NCBI GenBank assembly: GCA_946122785.1
Contig: CAMGYJ010000005.1
Coordinates: forward strand, 78,920,547-78,984,546
Source: Linum tenue
Lineage: Eukaryota; Streptophyta; Magnoliopsida; Malpighiales; Linaceae
Reading direction: 5' to 3'
Length of the DNA stretch: 64,000 nt
Part shown: positions 31,642 through 43,899 of the stretch, piece by piece
Position numbering within the stretch: the stretch's first letter is position 1
Layout of the letters: each line of letters begins with the position of its first letter
Position numbers and translations under genes: made by a program
Notes under the pieces: model-generated
The model's database searches: none
Told to the model about the DNA's origin: nothing
The model's input: only the letters and a program-made list of their open reading frames with translations

Positions 31642-34600
31642 CTAGCTTATTACCCGGCCCGTTGGCCGGATTACTGTATGTTACCTACTTGTGGAATGGG
31701 AGAGAAAGCAAGTGAGAGTGAAGGGATTGGGATTCCATTTGATTAGGACCGACCCACTAATCCAATTCTTCCCGACCCGCCCCAACCTACAGGGTCAGAA
31801 AGAGTCAATAAGAAAATACGAACGGGGAGGATTAGTCATATATCTTGACTCTTCATAAGTGGGTCAAACAGGATCAAGGTTGGGTGAGGGCAATTTTTAG
31901 CGCTAAGCAGAGTTCTGGGTTGAATACCTTTACTTAGGCCTAGAAATTGGTGCTGATGCAGACTGCAGTTTTTATTATACCATCATCAATCATCATTGAA
32001 TTAGTCCTGGGCATCCCTCCCCGTTGTCGGTCTGAATTCTAATGATGGCTTCATTCCTTGCACCAGCCATATCAGCGAGTTGCCATCTCGAGCATGATTT
32101 GCCTATGTACAAATAATACAATTAGAGTATGAAAATGAATTCAATGAAAAGGAAAAGAGAATTCTATCACATGCCAATAAATACACACATAATAGTTGAA
32201 GCTAAGTGAAAGTCATTACTCGCACATCAATTCTCAAAAATTACAGACTAAACATTGGCTAGAATGGCACTGAACTACCAAGAATCATGGACGAAACAAC
32301 TTGTCAAATTAAATAATCCTTATACTGAAACTACCTTCTAACTTGAAATAAGACATGATCACAGTTCATAGCTCTCTTCTCACTATGAATTGGTTGCAGC
32401 TCGTCCTTATCACTGCCTCTCAAGCTCAATTCAAACAGAATAGAGACCGTTATGTAAGATAACCATATTCTTACTGATCATAATTCCTTTCTTCACTCCA
32501 TTTTTGTCGGAGAAAAGAGTTATCCCCCTCTCCTGCATTTTCCTTTCCCCCTCTCTTCTCCCTCTTCTTCACAAACCGATCCCTAAACCAGCAACAACAA
32601 CACAAAAATAGCCTTCGCCTCTCCCGTCTCCATCTATTGAACGCGTTGGTGGCAAGATAGGACTGCAGAAGCAAAATTTTCTAAAATCAAACTAAATTTT
32701 TTGAAGCAGACTCAACCACGAAAAAAGAGTAAAGCAACAATGCAGTAGAACCCTAAATTTAACTACAATCAAGCACATATCAGCAAGATTTTCGATTTGT
32801 CTGAGAGTTAACTACACGGAGAGAACAATTGATGCATAATTGAAATGCTCCAAGCAAGTTGAAGGCAAACCATAACTTTAGAATTTGGTCATTATAATAA
32901 CCTTCAAGTATTGATGCTTCTAAGAACTATCATGTCCAACCCCCACTTATACAACTACGTAGCCATAGTAATTAGTTGTATAATGAGAAATATTACAAAG
33001 AAAACTACATAAACAACCAATGTAAGTAAATATTAAAACTAACAACTGATAAAACTTAAAATCTCTCTATTGGTATAAATGTATCTATTAGTAACTACTA
33101 TGCAATCGAGTATATATGATTTTTAGGCACTGAATAAGAAAAGTATAGATGGCTCACAAATGAAGACGTAGCAACTGAAGGTAGCACACAAAAACCAAAA
33201 ATAGAAAAAGAGATAAGAAAAAAGGCGAGAAAAAGTCAAACAAAGAAAAAGCCCACATAGGAATATCTCGCTAGCTTTAAGGACTCTCTGCAACAACAAA
33301 CAACCTTCTTAAAAATCTAACACCCTGAGACATCAAACAAACCTCCCACGACACTAATGTATGGCATTCCTATTGTCCAATAGGTTTGCCCAATTTAGAC
33401 TTCTAAATAAATGGACTTTTCACCATTAAACCAAAACTCACAATCATTAACAGTTAATGCAAAGACATACATTTCTGAGGCCAATCACAACATTTAAGCA
33501 TAATTTTTAGTTGAAAAGAACAACTAAGTATTTAGCTAAATGATATAGTAGAATGGACACAATCTGCTACCTACTAATGATATAAACGTGTACCGGTACC
33601 ATCGTTGTATCCTGACTTGCCATTTGCAACGGGCACTTTGAAAGACAGCTGCATTTTAGAGAATAAACACCCATAAGGGCGTTACAAAACCAAGCTTAAT
33701 CCAAAATCTTCATATTCCACTTCGAAGACTCCATTTTCAAAAATAAGAGAGTTTAACATGTCAAATCACTCATTTGAAAAATCTCAAACAAGAAACAACT
33801 ATTAATCAATGCAATATAATGGCACGTTCCAAATTATGTACTTGTAGGAATAATCCCAAATAATTATCAATTAATGCCCCAACTACCTAATGTGCAGAAT
33901 AGCCCTGGAGCTGTGCTGTTGTTTGTGTTGGTCTACCTTCAAACATAACATAGTTGCATCACGAACCAAAGCAATTAAGCAAAAATCTTCATATTCCAAG
34001 TAGAATGACTCAATTCAATTTGGCCAACGCTTTATACATATTGTTTACCCCTGGACCTGTTGCACTTGCGCCTTCAGATCTTCGTGAACACAATACAATT
34101 GCGGAGAGGAGGCTGTCAACGGAATAAAAATTGTTAATTAAGTGAATCACCATACAACTAAACAAACGCGCTCTTCTTGATTAGCTATCAAAATAGTGGG
34201 GGTCGCTACAATCCATCGGTTGCTCCCTCTGTGCCTAAGTTGTAGATATTAGGTTTCAGTGAGAACTTTGAGTACATGAGAAGATATTTTGTAGTGGAGG
34301 AGATGACCCGGCGAGTAGAATAGGAAGATTTGGAGAGGCTGCGATGGGCAAAGCAGTTAAAATCGAGATTTTACCTAAAATCGAAAACTGGGGTAAAATC
34401 AAAATCGTATAATCGAATCGTAAAATCGTAGGATTTTAATTACCATATATAACATAGCATATAAGAATATTAATAAGGTAAATTATTAATATCACAAAGA
34501 CACATAGCATTTAAAATGATAATTCAGAAGATTTTTTTCCATAAGATAATTCTCAAGATTAATGTTCCAAAATCACTATTTTAATTGTTATTTAATGTGT

Positions 34601-36116
34601 AACTCAAAATAATTCATGATGAAGGGATATAGTTCATGGGTTTGGCTCTTATTTTCATGTTATGTCTAGGTTGTTTAACTCAAAGTAATATTTCGACATC
34701 GTCTACTAAGTATGATTTAAAACTAAAAATAATTGAACTCCAATAAAATAAGTAATGTTAGTGGCTTGGTACAAATATATTCATTAATAAATTAATTAGT
34801 TAATAATGATGTTAGTTCTTACATACTTCCAATATTAGGACAGGTGTTTTACCAATAAGTTAAATGGGGTGAAGGGAAAGAGATTAACCGAACCCTAATT
34901 TGGTTATTTTTATTATTTTTGAATATTTTTCTAATAGAAAAATATCTGAGAAGATTCCATTGCCCTTTCCGCTGAAACAGTTATACTTATTTTAAATTGG
35001 CTCAAACCACCTATTTGTTCTCTTACGATCAAAATCCCGATTTCGGTACTATTTTACGATTTTAACGATTTTAGTCCCGATTTTAAACGATTTTAAGGTC
35101 CACCGATTTTATAGTAAAATCAAGATCGGAATCCCTAAGTAAAATCATAAAATCCTACGATTTTACGATCAAAATCCCGAATTTGACTGCATTGGCGATG
35201 GGTGCACGATTAGTGGGCCAAATAACAGTTTGGGCCCGTTTAAATGAAAACATATTTTTAATTTCGTGCTCAACAGACCGACCGAACTAGCATCTTCTAA
35301 ATTTACCCCTAAAAAATTGCTCTGTACGCATCAAATTTGAAATGGAATCCCTCTTTTCTCATTTCACATTTCACATTTATATGATGTGTAGATTGTGATA
35401 AGTGTAGATGTAGACCTGTCATTGTCCTACAAATTCATTAACACGCCAAAAAGTGGTGACATGAGCCACCCTATTAAACACAATCTTGTATAATGATCTT
35501 TGGATCCAATCATGCCAGATTATGAAGAAGTTTAAAATGTAGCGGTTATCCCGACTAAAACATTAAAAGAACCAGTCTCATATAGTTTGCACAAAGATAT
35601 AATTTCTCCATAGTAATTCTGAAAAATAATATTAATTTAAGAAGTCGATATTGCTTCTACATGTTTAATATTGCAATTCGATATGCAATATTCGAACCAG
35701 TGATATTTGGGCTGCAATTTTAGGGTTATTGTATATTTATAAAATAGATAGAAATTTAAATTAAGTATTAAACTACAACTAAAATAATCAAAGTATTAAA
35801 ACACCAAATAAGTACTTACAGGAGATTCAGTGGCCAACTAATCGTTAAAAAAGTCATATAATTTTCATAATTTAGGTTCGTGTATGTTTGAATTTAAATA
35901 AATACAATAAATATACTTAGTGTGATTGGTTATGATCCTTGCTTGCCTTTAAAGAGACCAAGGTTCAAATCCCAGTGCATGCCTTTTTTATGAATAAATA
36001 AATAAGAAAATAAGCAATTGTGAAGACCAAAATGCCCTCCCTATAATCACTCTCGTTGCAGGAAATTTGAAATGGAGCATCAGTTTTCATCATTCGGCTT
36101 TTATTTATTATCTAGA
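31642..36116 (-). mobile_element. Non-autonomous Helitron inside the Gypsy-1 LTR
   Basis: Comparing the two Gypsy-1 LTRs shows a 4475-bp insertion with no target duplication. Removing it gives CTTTCG/TATTTTTAGG against CTTTCGTGTTTATAGG in the other LTR. On the minus strand it starts TCTAGATAATAAATAAAAG, as plant Helitrons start TC with an AT-rich tip, and ends with the hairpin CCGGCCAACGGGCCGG (31654-31669), 8 nt, then CTAG followed by T. These are Helitron hallmarks; the 5' flanking base is G rather than the usual A. No Rep/helicase was found, so it depended on another element. Scattered GC-richer blocks (31.9-32.1, 32.5-32.7, 34.0-34.3 kb) may be captured exons, which I cannot identify. Confidence 0.8.
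34349..35194. mobile_element. Non-autonomous hAT element inside the Helitron
   Basis: 846 bp with a perfect 8-bp target duplication gcgatggg (34341-34348 and 35195-35202). Inverted tips are CAAAGCAGTTAAAATCGAGA and, reversed, CAATGCAGTCAAATTCGGGA. Subterminal zones are full of taaaatcg / cgatttta motifs, likely transposase-binding repeats. No open frame. Confidence 0.88.
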
Positions 36117-36881
36117 CGAAAGTGATGGGATCGGGATCGGGGTCGGTATCGAGATTCGGCTGCGAGCGGCGCTGCCGCCTTCTCCTTTCTTCCTCTTTTT
36201 TCTTCGCCTCGCGTGGTAGCTGGGGCGGGTTTATTCTGGGGAAAGAAAATCACAAAGTGGGCCGGGGAAGGGTTTTGCTATAGCCTATAGATGGGGGTGG
36301 GGGGGGGGGGATTTTGACGTGCAGCCAAATTAAGGAATGGCTCGGCCCTTCCTGAACGTGTAGGGTATCTTTTTTTTATATATAATAATAATAATAATGA
36401 TTAGTTGAGAGGAAGAGTGGCGGCTGTTGAGAGGGATTCTCTGGCCGCCCCAAATACATATGTATATTTTTTATAGTAATAATAAATAATAATAGTTATT
36501 ATTATTATTATTCCTAATCCGCGGTTGCAACTTTTAGTACGCAACTGTCAACCCAACCGATCACGTATTAAGGTCAAACCTAAACCTAAAGGTCGGAGTG
36601 TTACATTTCCTCTACCCTTATAAAAATTTCGTCCCAGAAATTTGAACGATATTATAGTCCCTTTTACGATGTAACTTTGTTGTTGAAGGGATGACGCTAG
36701 TTGATATATGACATTTCCCTCTCCCTTAAGAAATTTCGACCTTAAAATTGCAGGTTGAACTGGGTTGCTAGCTATCGTGAAACCGGACTGAACCAACAGG
36801 TCTTATTATTGAAAAACCGAGAAATGGGAACTAAAAAGAGAACTAAAAGTGAGAGTACACAAAAGTTCGCCAACTACCGAT

Positions 36882-37121
36882 CTACACGCCATTAAAAAAC
36901 TGTGGGTACTTCTCTCTCATGCTACTCTCTGTCTCCCAAGTCGCAGCCTCGCTGCCCTGGTTTCTCCATACCACCTTTACCATGGCAATCATCTTCCTCC
37001 TCAACTCCTTTTCCTGCTTATCCACAATCTGGACTAGGACCTCATGATAGGTCAAATCATCCTCCAACTAGATGTCCTCATGCTTGATCACATGCTCTGG
37101 GTTGGATCAACACGCCCTTAG
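36882..37121 (-). pseudogene. Gypsy-1 pol C-terminus with chromodomain-like tail
   Basis: The minus strand reads LEDDLTYHEVLVQIVDKQEK and then MVKVVWRNQGSEAATWE, the chromodomain-like end of chromovirus integrases that targets chromatin. It was cut from the rest of integrase by the solo LTR at 37127-38464; HVSM on one side continues as LRAC on the other. A stop replaces a Trp or Gln codon in between. Confidence 0.85.
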
Positions 37122-37126
37122 CATGC

Positions 37127-38464
37127 TGACTCACTCCTACTGTCACTCTAGAAAATGGCCAAGTGCAACCACTTCCTAAAGCGTAGTATAGCGGGTTTGG
37201 GTTTTATTGTCAACCCGGGTCCTAGATGTGATGACTACTCGGTGAATTCTTGTTATTTAGCGGTGAACTTTTAGTGCAACTCAAGCAAACAAAAACACAA
37301 AGCAAGTAAACGGTTGTTGTCAAGTCAAGAGAGATCACCCGGATATGGATGCCCCTAGACTGCAGTTAAGTCGGATTGCAATTTACCAAGTTCAGTTTTC
37401 ATGAAAGTTATACTGCGGAAGGTTCTCAATTAGCCTGAAGTCTCGACTAAAGGTCTCCAGACCCTCTCAATCTGAGTCTCTAGCGGGCGACTAACCTCCA
37501 CCGGAGTAAACAGATTGAGGCCCTAACGAACCAAACCTCCACTACCGAATTGAATTCGGTACAGAATAGCGAATTGGCTCCTCGACTAAAGTCACCAATT
37601 CGCCACCTTCGATTAAGGGTACTCTATCAACCTAGGCAGATATTCTCATTCTAGGTCAAAGCAGAAACAACAGGAATTTGATCAGGATTCAAGTCATTCA
37701 ATCATTCAAACCTCAATCGAATATAATCAATTCACAAACTCTGTACTTGGGTTCATACAATCAGACCTAGCATACAAATCTAGGGTTCCCCATACCCAGA
37801 TGAATGGGGAAACTACTCCATAGAGAAAGAAGCAAAAGCAGATTCAGACGCGGAAATCATACTGTGAAGATGGATTTCTGCTCCTGGACGTTTAATCGCA
37901 CTTCTCCAAGCTCAAGCCGGGCTCCAATGGTGTTGAAGATCGATTTATGGCGCTTGGGAACTCTGGTTCGTCGCTTTCTCTCTCTAGGTATTGCTTTCTC
38001 TCTCAAAAACTCGGAACCCTTCAATGTTGGCCTTCTTTCTCCTTAAATTGACTGCCTGGTCGCGATACCCGGTCGAAATACCCGGTCGGGTATATTGGGT
38101 TTCGACCGGGTATTGCCAAAGCTCACCGTTCTGTTCTCACAATCCCCGACCGGGGATTTTAGGCATTTGCCCGGGCCCCCTTCTGCTTCTCACGGACTCC
38201 CGAAGTGAGAAATACCCGGTCAAGGCCAGAAAATACCCGGTCGGGTATTTCGTCCTTTGGCCGGTATTTTGGTCCAACAGCCTCCTTTCTCCCAACTTCG
38301 CTCCTTTCGACCCGGAACTCGTTCCTCCTCCTCGATTCCAACGCCGGGACCTGAAATATGACATAAACACACAACCTAGCATGAAATCGGCTTAAAACAC
38401 GAGATTCCTCATCACGAACGGCTTCAGAATAGGGGTGAAAACATGTATAATTATCGGTCTATCA
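37127..38464 (-). mobile_element. Solo LTR inserted in Gypsy-1 integrase
   Basis: 1338 bp, starting TGACTCACTCC and ending GTCTATCA in plus orientation (TG...CA), flanked by catgc at 37122-37126 and 38465-38469. There is no internal retrotransposon sequence, so it is what remains after LTR-LTR recombination. Minus orientation begins TGATAGACCGATAATTATAC. Repeated cccggtcgggtatt / aatacccggtc phrases occur at 38068-38262. I believe it derives from a large Ty3 (Tat-like) family, with low certainty. Confidence 0.75.
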
Positions 38465-41400
38465 CATGCTGACGTGGAAAACGTTGTGAATCCTAGATAG
38501 GTTAGGAGGTAAGGCTAGTCGATAGGCTAAGGGTCCAACGCGCTCCAACACCTCATATGGACCGATATACCTCGGACTAAGCTTTCCCTTCTTACCAAAT
38601 CTCATCACTCCCTTCCAAGGGGACACCCTTAGGAATACCATATCACCCACTTCATAACTTCGCGGGTTCCCTAGCCTCTCAGCATTACTCTTCTGCCGGT
38701 CCTGAGCCGCCTTCAAGTTCCGGCGCATCACCTCCGCCTTCTCCACTGCCTTCTGTACCATCTCCGGACCCTCTAGCTGTCGCACGCCCTTTTCATCCCA
38801 GTACAATGGTGTACGACACTTCCTCCCATACAATACCTCATATGGAGCTGCTTGTATCGAGCTGTGATACTGGCTGTTGTAAGCAAACTCCATTAAAGGC
38901 AAATGCTCGTCCCAAGCTCCTACCATGGTTAAGACACACGCCCTCAGTAGGTCCTCCAGTGTCTGAATCGTCCTCTCTGACTACTCATCCGTCTGGGGGT
39001 GGTATGCGGTAGAGAAGTGAACTTTAGTGCCCATTGCCCTTTGAAGACTCAACCAAAATCGTGTCGTGAAGCTAGGGTCGCGATCAAACACGATACTAAG
39101 TGGAACTCCGTGCAATCTCACTATCTCCCTCATATACAGCCTAGCCAAATCCTCCAACCCTGGCTTGAACTTGATGGGTATAAAATGAGCCACCTTCGAG
39201 AAGCGATCCACAATCACCCATTCTCCATCATTTCCCCTTGGGGTCCTAGGTAAACCATACACAAAATCCATGGTGATCTTCTCCCAAGTCCACTGCGGGA
39301 TCTCCAACAGTAGGTGCTCAATGACTGGAGCTTGATGTTCAGCCTTTATCATTTGGCACTCCAAGCATTGGTAGGCATGTGCAGCTACCTCCTTCTTCAA
39401 CCCTGGCCACCAGAAATGCTCCTTGAGGGTACGATACATCTTAGTAGCCCCAGGGTGCATCACATAGGGTGAAAAGTGAGCCTCATCTAGAATATCCTTC
39501 CTTAGCTTGTCGACATCTGAGACACACAGCCTTCCTCGTTACATTAGTACCTCATCTACCAGTTCAAATTTGGTGTCCTTCCCTTCTAACACTCGCTTCT
39601 TGTACTTCTCCAATTCCAAATCTTCACTCTGCTTCTCCTTGATTCGTTCCTGCAGCATAGGACGAATTTTCAAAGTTGCTAACAACTTTTTCACCTCCTC
39701 TAGCTCCAATTCCACGTTCATGGCCCTCAAAGAGACCAACTCCGGTAAATGGCTCTCCCTTTTCCTGCTCAAGGCGTCACCCACCACATTTGCCTTTCCG
39801 GATGGTACTTAATGGTGCAGTCATAATCGCTCAACAGCTCCATCCACCTTCTCTACCTCATGTTCAACTCCTTCTGATCAGTCAGGTGTTGGAGGCTCTT
39901 GTGATCCATGAAGATGGTGAACTTCTCGCCGTAGAGATAGTGTCTCCATAACTTCAAGGCAAAGACCACTGCGGCCAACTCTAGGTCATGGGTGGGGTAG
40001 TTCACCTCATGGGGTCGTAGCTGCCTCGAGGCATAGGCGATCACCTTCTAATCCTGCATCAGTACACAACCCAAGGCTTGGTAGGAGGCATCGCTATAGA
40101 TGGAATACTCCCCACCGTTGGTCGGTAGTGCCAGCACCGGTGCGGAGGTCAGCTTCCCCTTCTGCAATAGTTGTGTCATGGGTCGTGCAATGCTAGAGAA
40201 ACCTTCCACAAACCTCCGGTAGTACCCAGCTAAACCCAAAAAACTCCGCACTTAAGAAACATTCTTTGGTGGAGCCCAGTTTGTTACAGCTTCAATCTTC
40301 TTGGGATCCACTTCAACTCCCAGTCCCGAAATCATGTGACCCAAGAATAAGACCTCCTCCAACCAAAAGTCACACTTCGAGAACTTGGCATATAGCTTCT
40401 CCTCTTTCAATTTCTTCAAAACCACTCTAAGGTGCTCTTCGTGCTCTTCCTTACTTCTCGAGTAGATGAGTATGTCATCTATGAAGACGATGACAAACTT
40501 GTCCAAGTACTCATGAAGAACCCGGTTCATTAGTGCCATAAAAGCTGCCAGTGCATTGGTCAGTCCGAACGGCATGACCAAGAATTCGTAGTGGTCGTAC
40601 CTAGTGCGAAAAGCTATCTTGGGTACTGAACCATCTGCAACTCTCACCTCGTGATACCCTGACCGCAGGTCGATCTTCGAGAACACCCTTGCTCCTTGTA
40701 GTTGGTCGAAGAGATCATCTATCATTGGCAAAGGGTAGCGGTTCTTGATGGTAGCCTTGTTCAGCTTCCTATAGTCAATGCACAGTCTCATACTGCCATC
40801 CTTCTTCTTCACGAATAACATTGGTGCTCCCCATGGTGATACACTATGGCGTATGAACCCCTGGTGCCATACGGTAAGGAGGGATAAATATCGGTGTCGT
40901 GCCAGGAATCACTTCAATATCGAATTCCACCTCTCGCTGTGGCGGTAGCCCAGGAAGATCTTCGGGAAATACCTCAGGGTATTCCCTTACGACAGGTACA
41001 TCTTCCATCTTCTTCTCTTGCACCTCCTTAACATGAGCTAAATATGCTTCACATCCTTCTTAAATCAGTGATAATGCCTTAAGCGCGGAGATTAAGCACC
41101 CCGGAATAAGCTTCTTAGTCCCTTTGAACAAAGTAGTGCCCTTTTCCTTCTACCCCCAGGCTAACCTCCTTCTTGTAGCAGTCCACCTTCGCTCTATTCT
41201 TTGATAGCCAATCCATACCCAAGATGACATCAAACTCGTCAAAGGGTAGTAGAATTAGGTTCGCCTCGAATTCGTGCCCCGCCATGGTGATAAGACAATC
41301 CCGAATGACTAAGTCCACTGTAAGGGTATTATCCCCCACTGGAGTCCTGACCCCTAAATTCTGCCCCAACCTCACAAATGGGACTCCTAAGGTTTTAGCA

Positions 41401-42458
41401 AGCTTGGTAGAAATGAAAGAGTGCGTGGAACCGGAATCAAAGAATACAAAAGCGGGCTGGTGGTAAAGCGAGATCATACCAGTCACCACCTCAGGTGCAA
41501 CATCAACTTCTTCTCTCCTCATGGCAAACAGTCTTGGTTGCCAAGATGCTTGAGATCCTTGCCCTCGATCTTGCTCATTGCGGTTGAACCGCCCTGCATT
41601 GCCTCCATGCTGGATAAGACTGGTTTGGCTGGTTGCCAAACTGTTGTCCGGTCCGGTGATAGCAGATGCCTCCCAAATGCAGCTTACACTCTCCTGGCTG
41701 AGTTCTCCCACACTGGTTGCATGGGTCCCGAGGAATGTAGGTCAGCCCTGATCTGGTTGAGCCGGCCTGGCTCTGGGTGGCCCCATAGTAGCTCTGGGAT
41801 GGTCTCCTTCTCTGCTAACTCGGCTGTCCTGGCCCCTCAGACAGGCTAGCAGCCTTTCTCTTGTTGCCTTCACGTTGCATTCCCTCCTCATGCAGAGCTA
41901 TGTCCACCCTATCCAACCGAAGAGCTGCCTGATAAATCTCTTCCCTGTTGTTCCAATTCAGTATACTCAGCTGGCGCGGAAAAGCAGGCTTCAGGCTCTC
42001 TAGGTAAAGGGTGCGTTGAGCTGCTACATCCTGAAATTGAGGCCCTCCATAGGTAAGTAGCTTGTCAAACCTGGTCGTGTAATCAGTCACACTCTCCCTG
42101 CATTCACTGCCCCACTTCTGCCTAATCAGCAGAAATTCCCTCTGCTTCCCGATCCGGTAGTCCTCTAGTATGAAGTGGTCTTTGAATAGCTGCATAAACT
42201 CTGGCCAAGTGATGGCTGGTGGATCCTCTCGACTAGCTGGCTGGGTAGTCCACCAGTTATATGCAGCATCCTGCAGAAGGACACTGTCAGCAGTGCTCTG
42301 TCCTCGTCATCAGCTCTCATCTCGACCAGCATACAAGTGACCTTAGCTAGCCACTGCTCTACATCCATGGGGTCCGTTGAATGCTCCCCCTTAAAATCTT
42401 CCACCTTTCTCTTCCGGAAACCTACATAGTCTGATGGACGTCTCTCTGGTAGTGGCAA
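38465..42458 (-). pseudogene. Gypsy-1 gag-pol, frameshifted
   Basis: Order on the minus strand: gag (42458-41815, SDYVGFRKRKVEDFKGEHS onward); aspartic protease (41711-41115, FFDSGSTHSFIS); RT (40821-40252, VMPFGLTNA and [12 protein letters not shown]); RNase H (40251-39850, SIYSDASYQALGCVL); integrase (39463-38465, zinc-binding H-x-C-x2-C region, then MDFVYGLPRT, VDRFSKVAHFIPIK, STAYHPQTDE). The domain order PR-RT-RH-INT is Ty3. At least three frame changes and several stops (for example after AYHPQTDE) make it non-functional. Confidence 0.9.
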
Positions 42459-43899
42459 CGGTGGTGTGGGGTTCGGGCCAACACTTGCACTGTAGACACA
42501 CAGGGTCTCGTTAGATCTCAGTTATTTCTTCCTTGATATGGTTTAGAGTAGACTGGAGATTCTAAATTCTTAAAAGAAATCCTTGACTTGTTTGGTCAAA
42601 CTTTGACTTGAAATCTTTACAAACAAAACCTTTCAAAACTGAGACCGACATTCCAGTATTTCTTGGAAACCAAGAAACAGAGGAAGACCGGCTCAGATAC
42701 CAAAATGAAACATCCCACTACTTTGAATTTCGAAAAAGACATTTCTACCCCAGGGTATAATTAAAAATCTCAAATAACACAACTTTAAATAAAATACCAA
42801 ACTCAAATATCTTAATATCTCAAATCGAAGCCCTAAACACGTGGGCAAAACTCGAATCGTCCAAAATAAATGAATCTCCAGTCTTTAACTCTTAACCATA
42901 AAGTCTTAATAACTTGAAAAAGTTATTCGATGCTTACTCTGACGCATGGCTCGACATCTCTTAGCGACGGTGGTGTTGAGCTCCTTTAGCTTGCTGATCA
43001 CGGACTGGCAGTTTAGAATTTCCTCATCTACGATCTGGTGAGTGAGTTGGGGTCAGTCTACGCCCTTACGATTTAAATCTCTAGTATCTCTTACTTAAGA
43101 ACTTAACTTAAACTGGTGGATGATACTTCCGCTCTTTAAAATTTTATTCTTAAAACTCAAATCTCAACTTAAATATTTGGCTGACACTGGGATCCCTCAC
43201 TAGCTAGTCTGGTTGCCAACTCATACGTATGAGAGCCCATCCAGGCTTTCCTTAAACTTAAACTTATCGTGGTGGCTCTTCACCACGATTCTCAAGAGCA
43301 AAACTGGTGGATGATACTTCCCAACAGCTTTAGTGACCACCCAAAATCTGTCAGTAAAAGCCTGTAACTTCTGTTGCTAAAACTCAGAATTGCACCCTCA
43401 CGAAAAATCCCCAAATTAATCGACCTAACACAAAGGGATCGAGTTCCCTTACCTCTAGAACGTGCCTAAGGCTAGGTTGGATGACCCGGGACGTTGATCT
43501 CCTCGTTGATCGAACCCTCAAAAGTCACCGATAATAAAAAACGAGCATCGAATTAGACTATCGATGAATCGAGTTTTGAAATCGCGAAGGGGTTCGTGGT
43601 CTTTACCTATAAACACGAAAGGGATGGGATTAGGATTCGGCTGCGAGCAGCGCTGCCGCCTTCCCCTTTCTTCCTCTTTTTTTTTCGTCTCGCGTGGTAG
43701 CGGGGGCGGGTTTATTCTGGGGAAAGAAAATCACAGAGAGGGTCGGGGAAAGGTTTTGCTACAGTTGGGGGGGGGGGGGGGGCGTGCAGCCAAATTAAAG
43801 GAATGGCTCAGCCCTTCCTGAACGTGTAGGGTATCTTTTTTTTATATATAATAATAATAATAATGATTAGTTGAGAGGAAGAGTGGCGGCTGTTGAGAG

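Larger units (their letters stand above)
29956..36605 (-). repeat. 3' LTR of Gypsy-1, interrupted by a Helitron
   Basis: 6650 bp, about 2175 bp without the Helitron. It holds about 800 bp (roughly 30555-31375) missing from the other LTR, which has an internal deletion there. The region near 36340-36605 is rich in (TAA)n and (ATT)n. Confidence 0.85.

Noticed and set aside
35930..36000. tRNA-like B box (ggttcaaatccc) suggesting a tRNA gene or SINE
   Set aside because: No convincing A box at proper spacing, no cloverleaf and no clear ends; left as part of the Helitron.
37122..38473. 9-bp target duplication catgctgac suggesting a Mutator element
   Set aside because: The first four bases of the insert (TGAC) match the flank by chance; 5-bp duplication with TG...CA ends fits a solo LTR better, and no inverted repeats exist.
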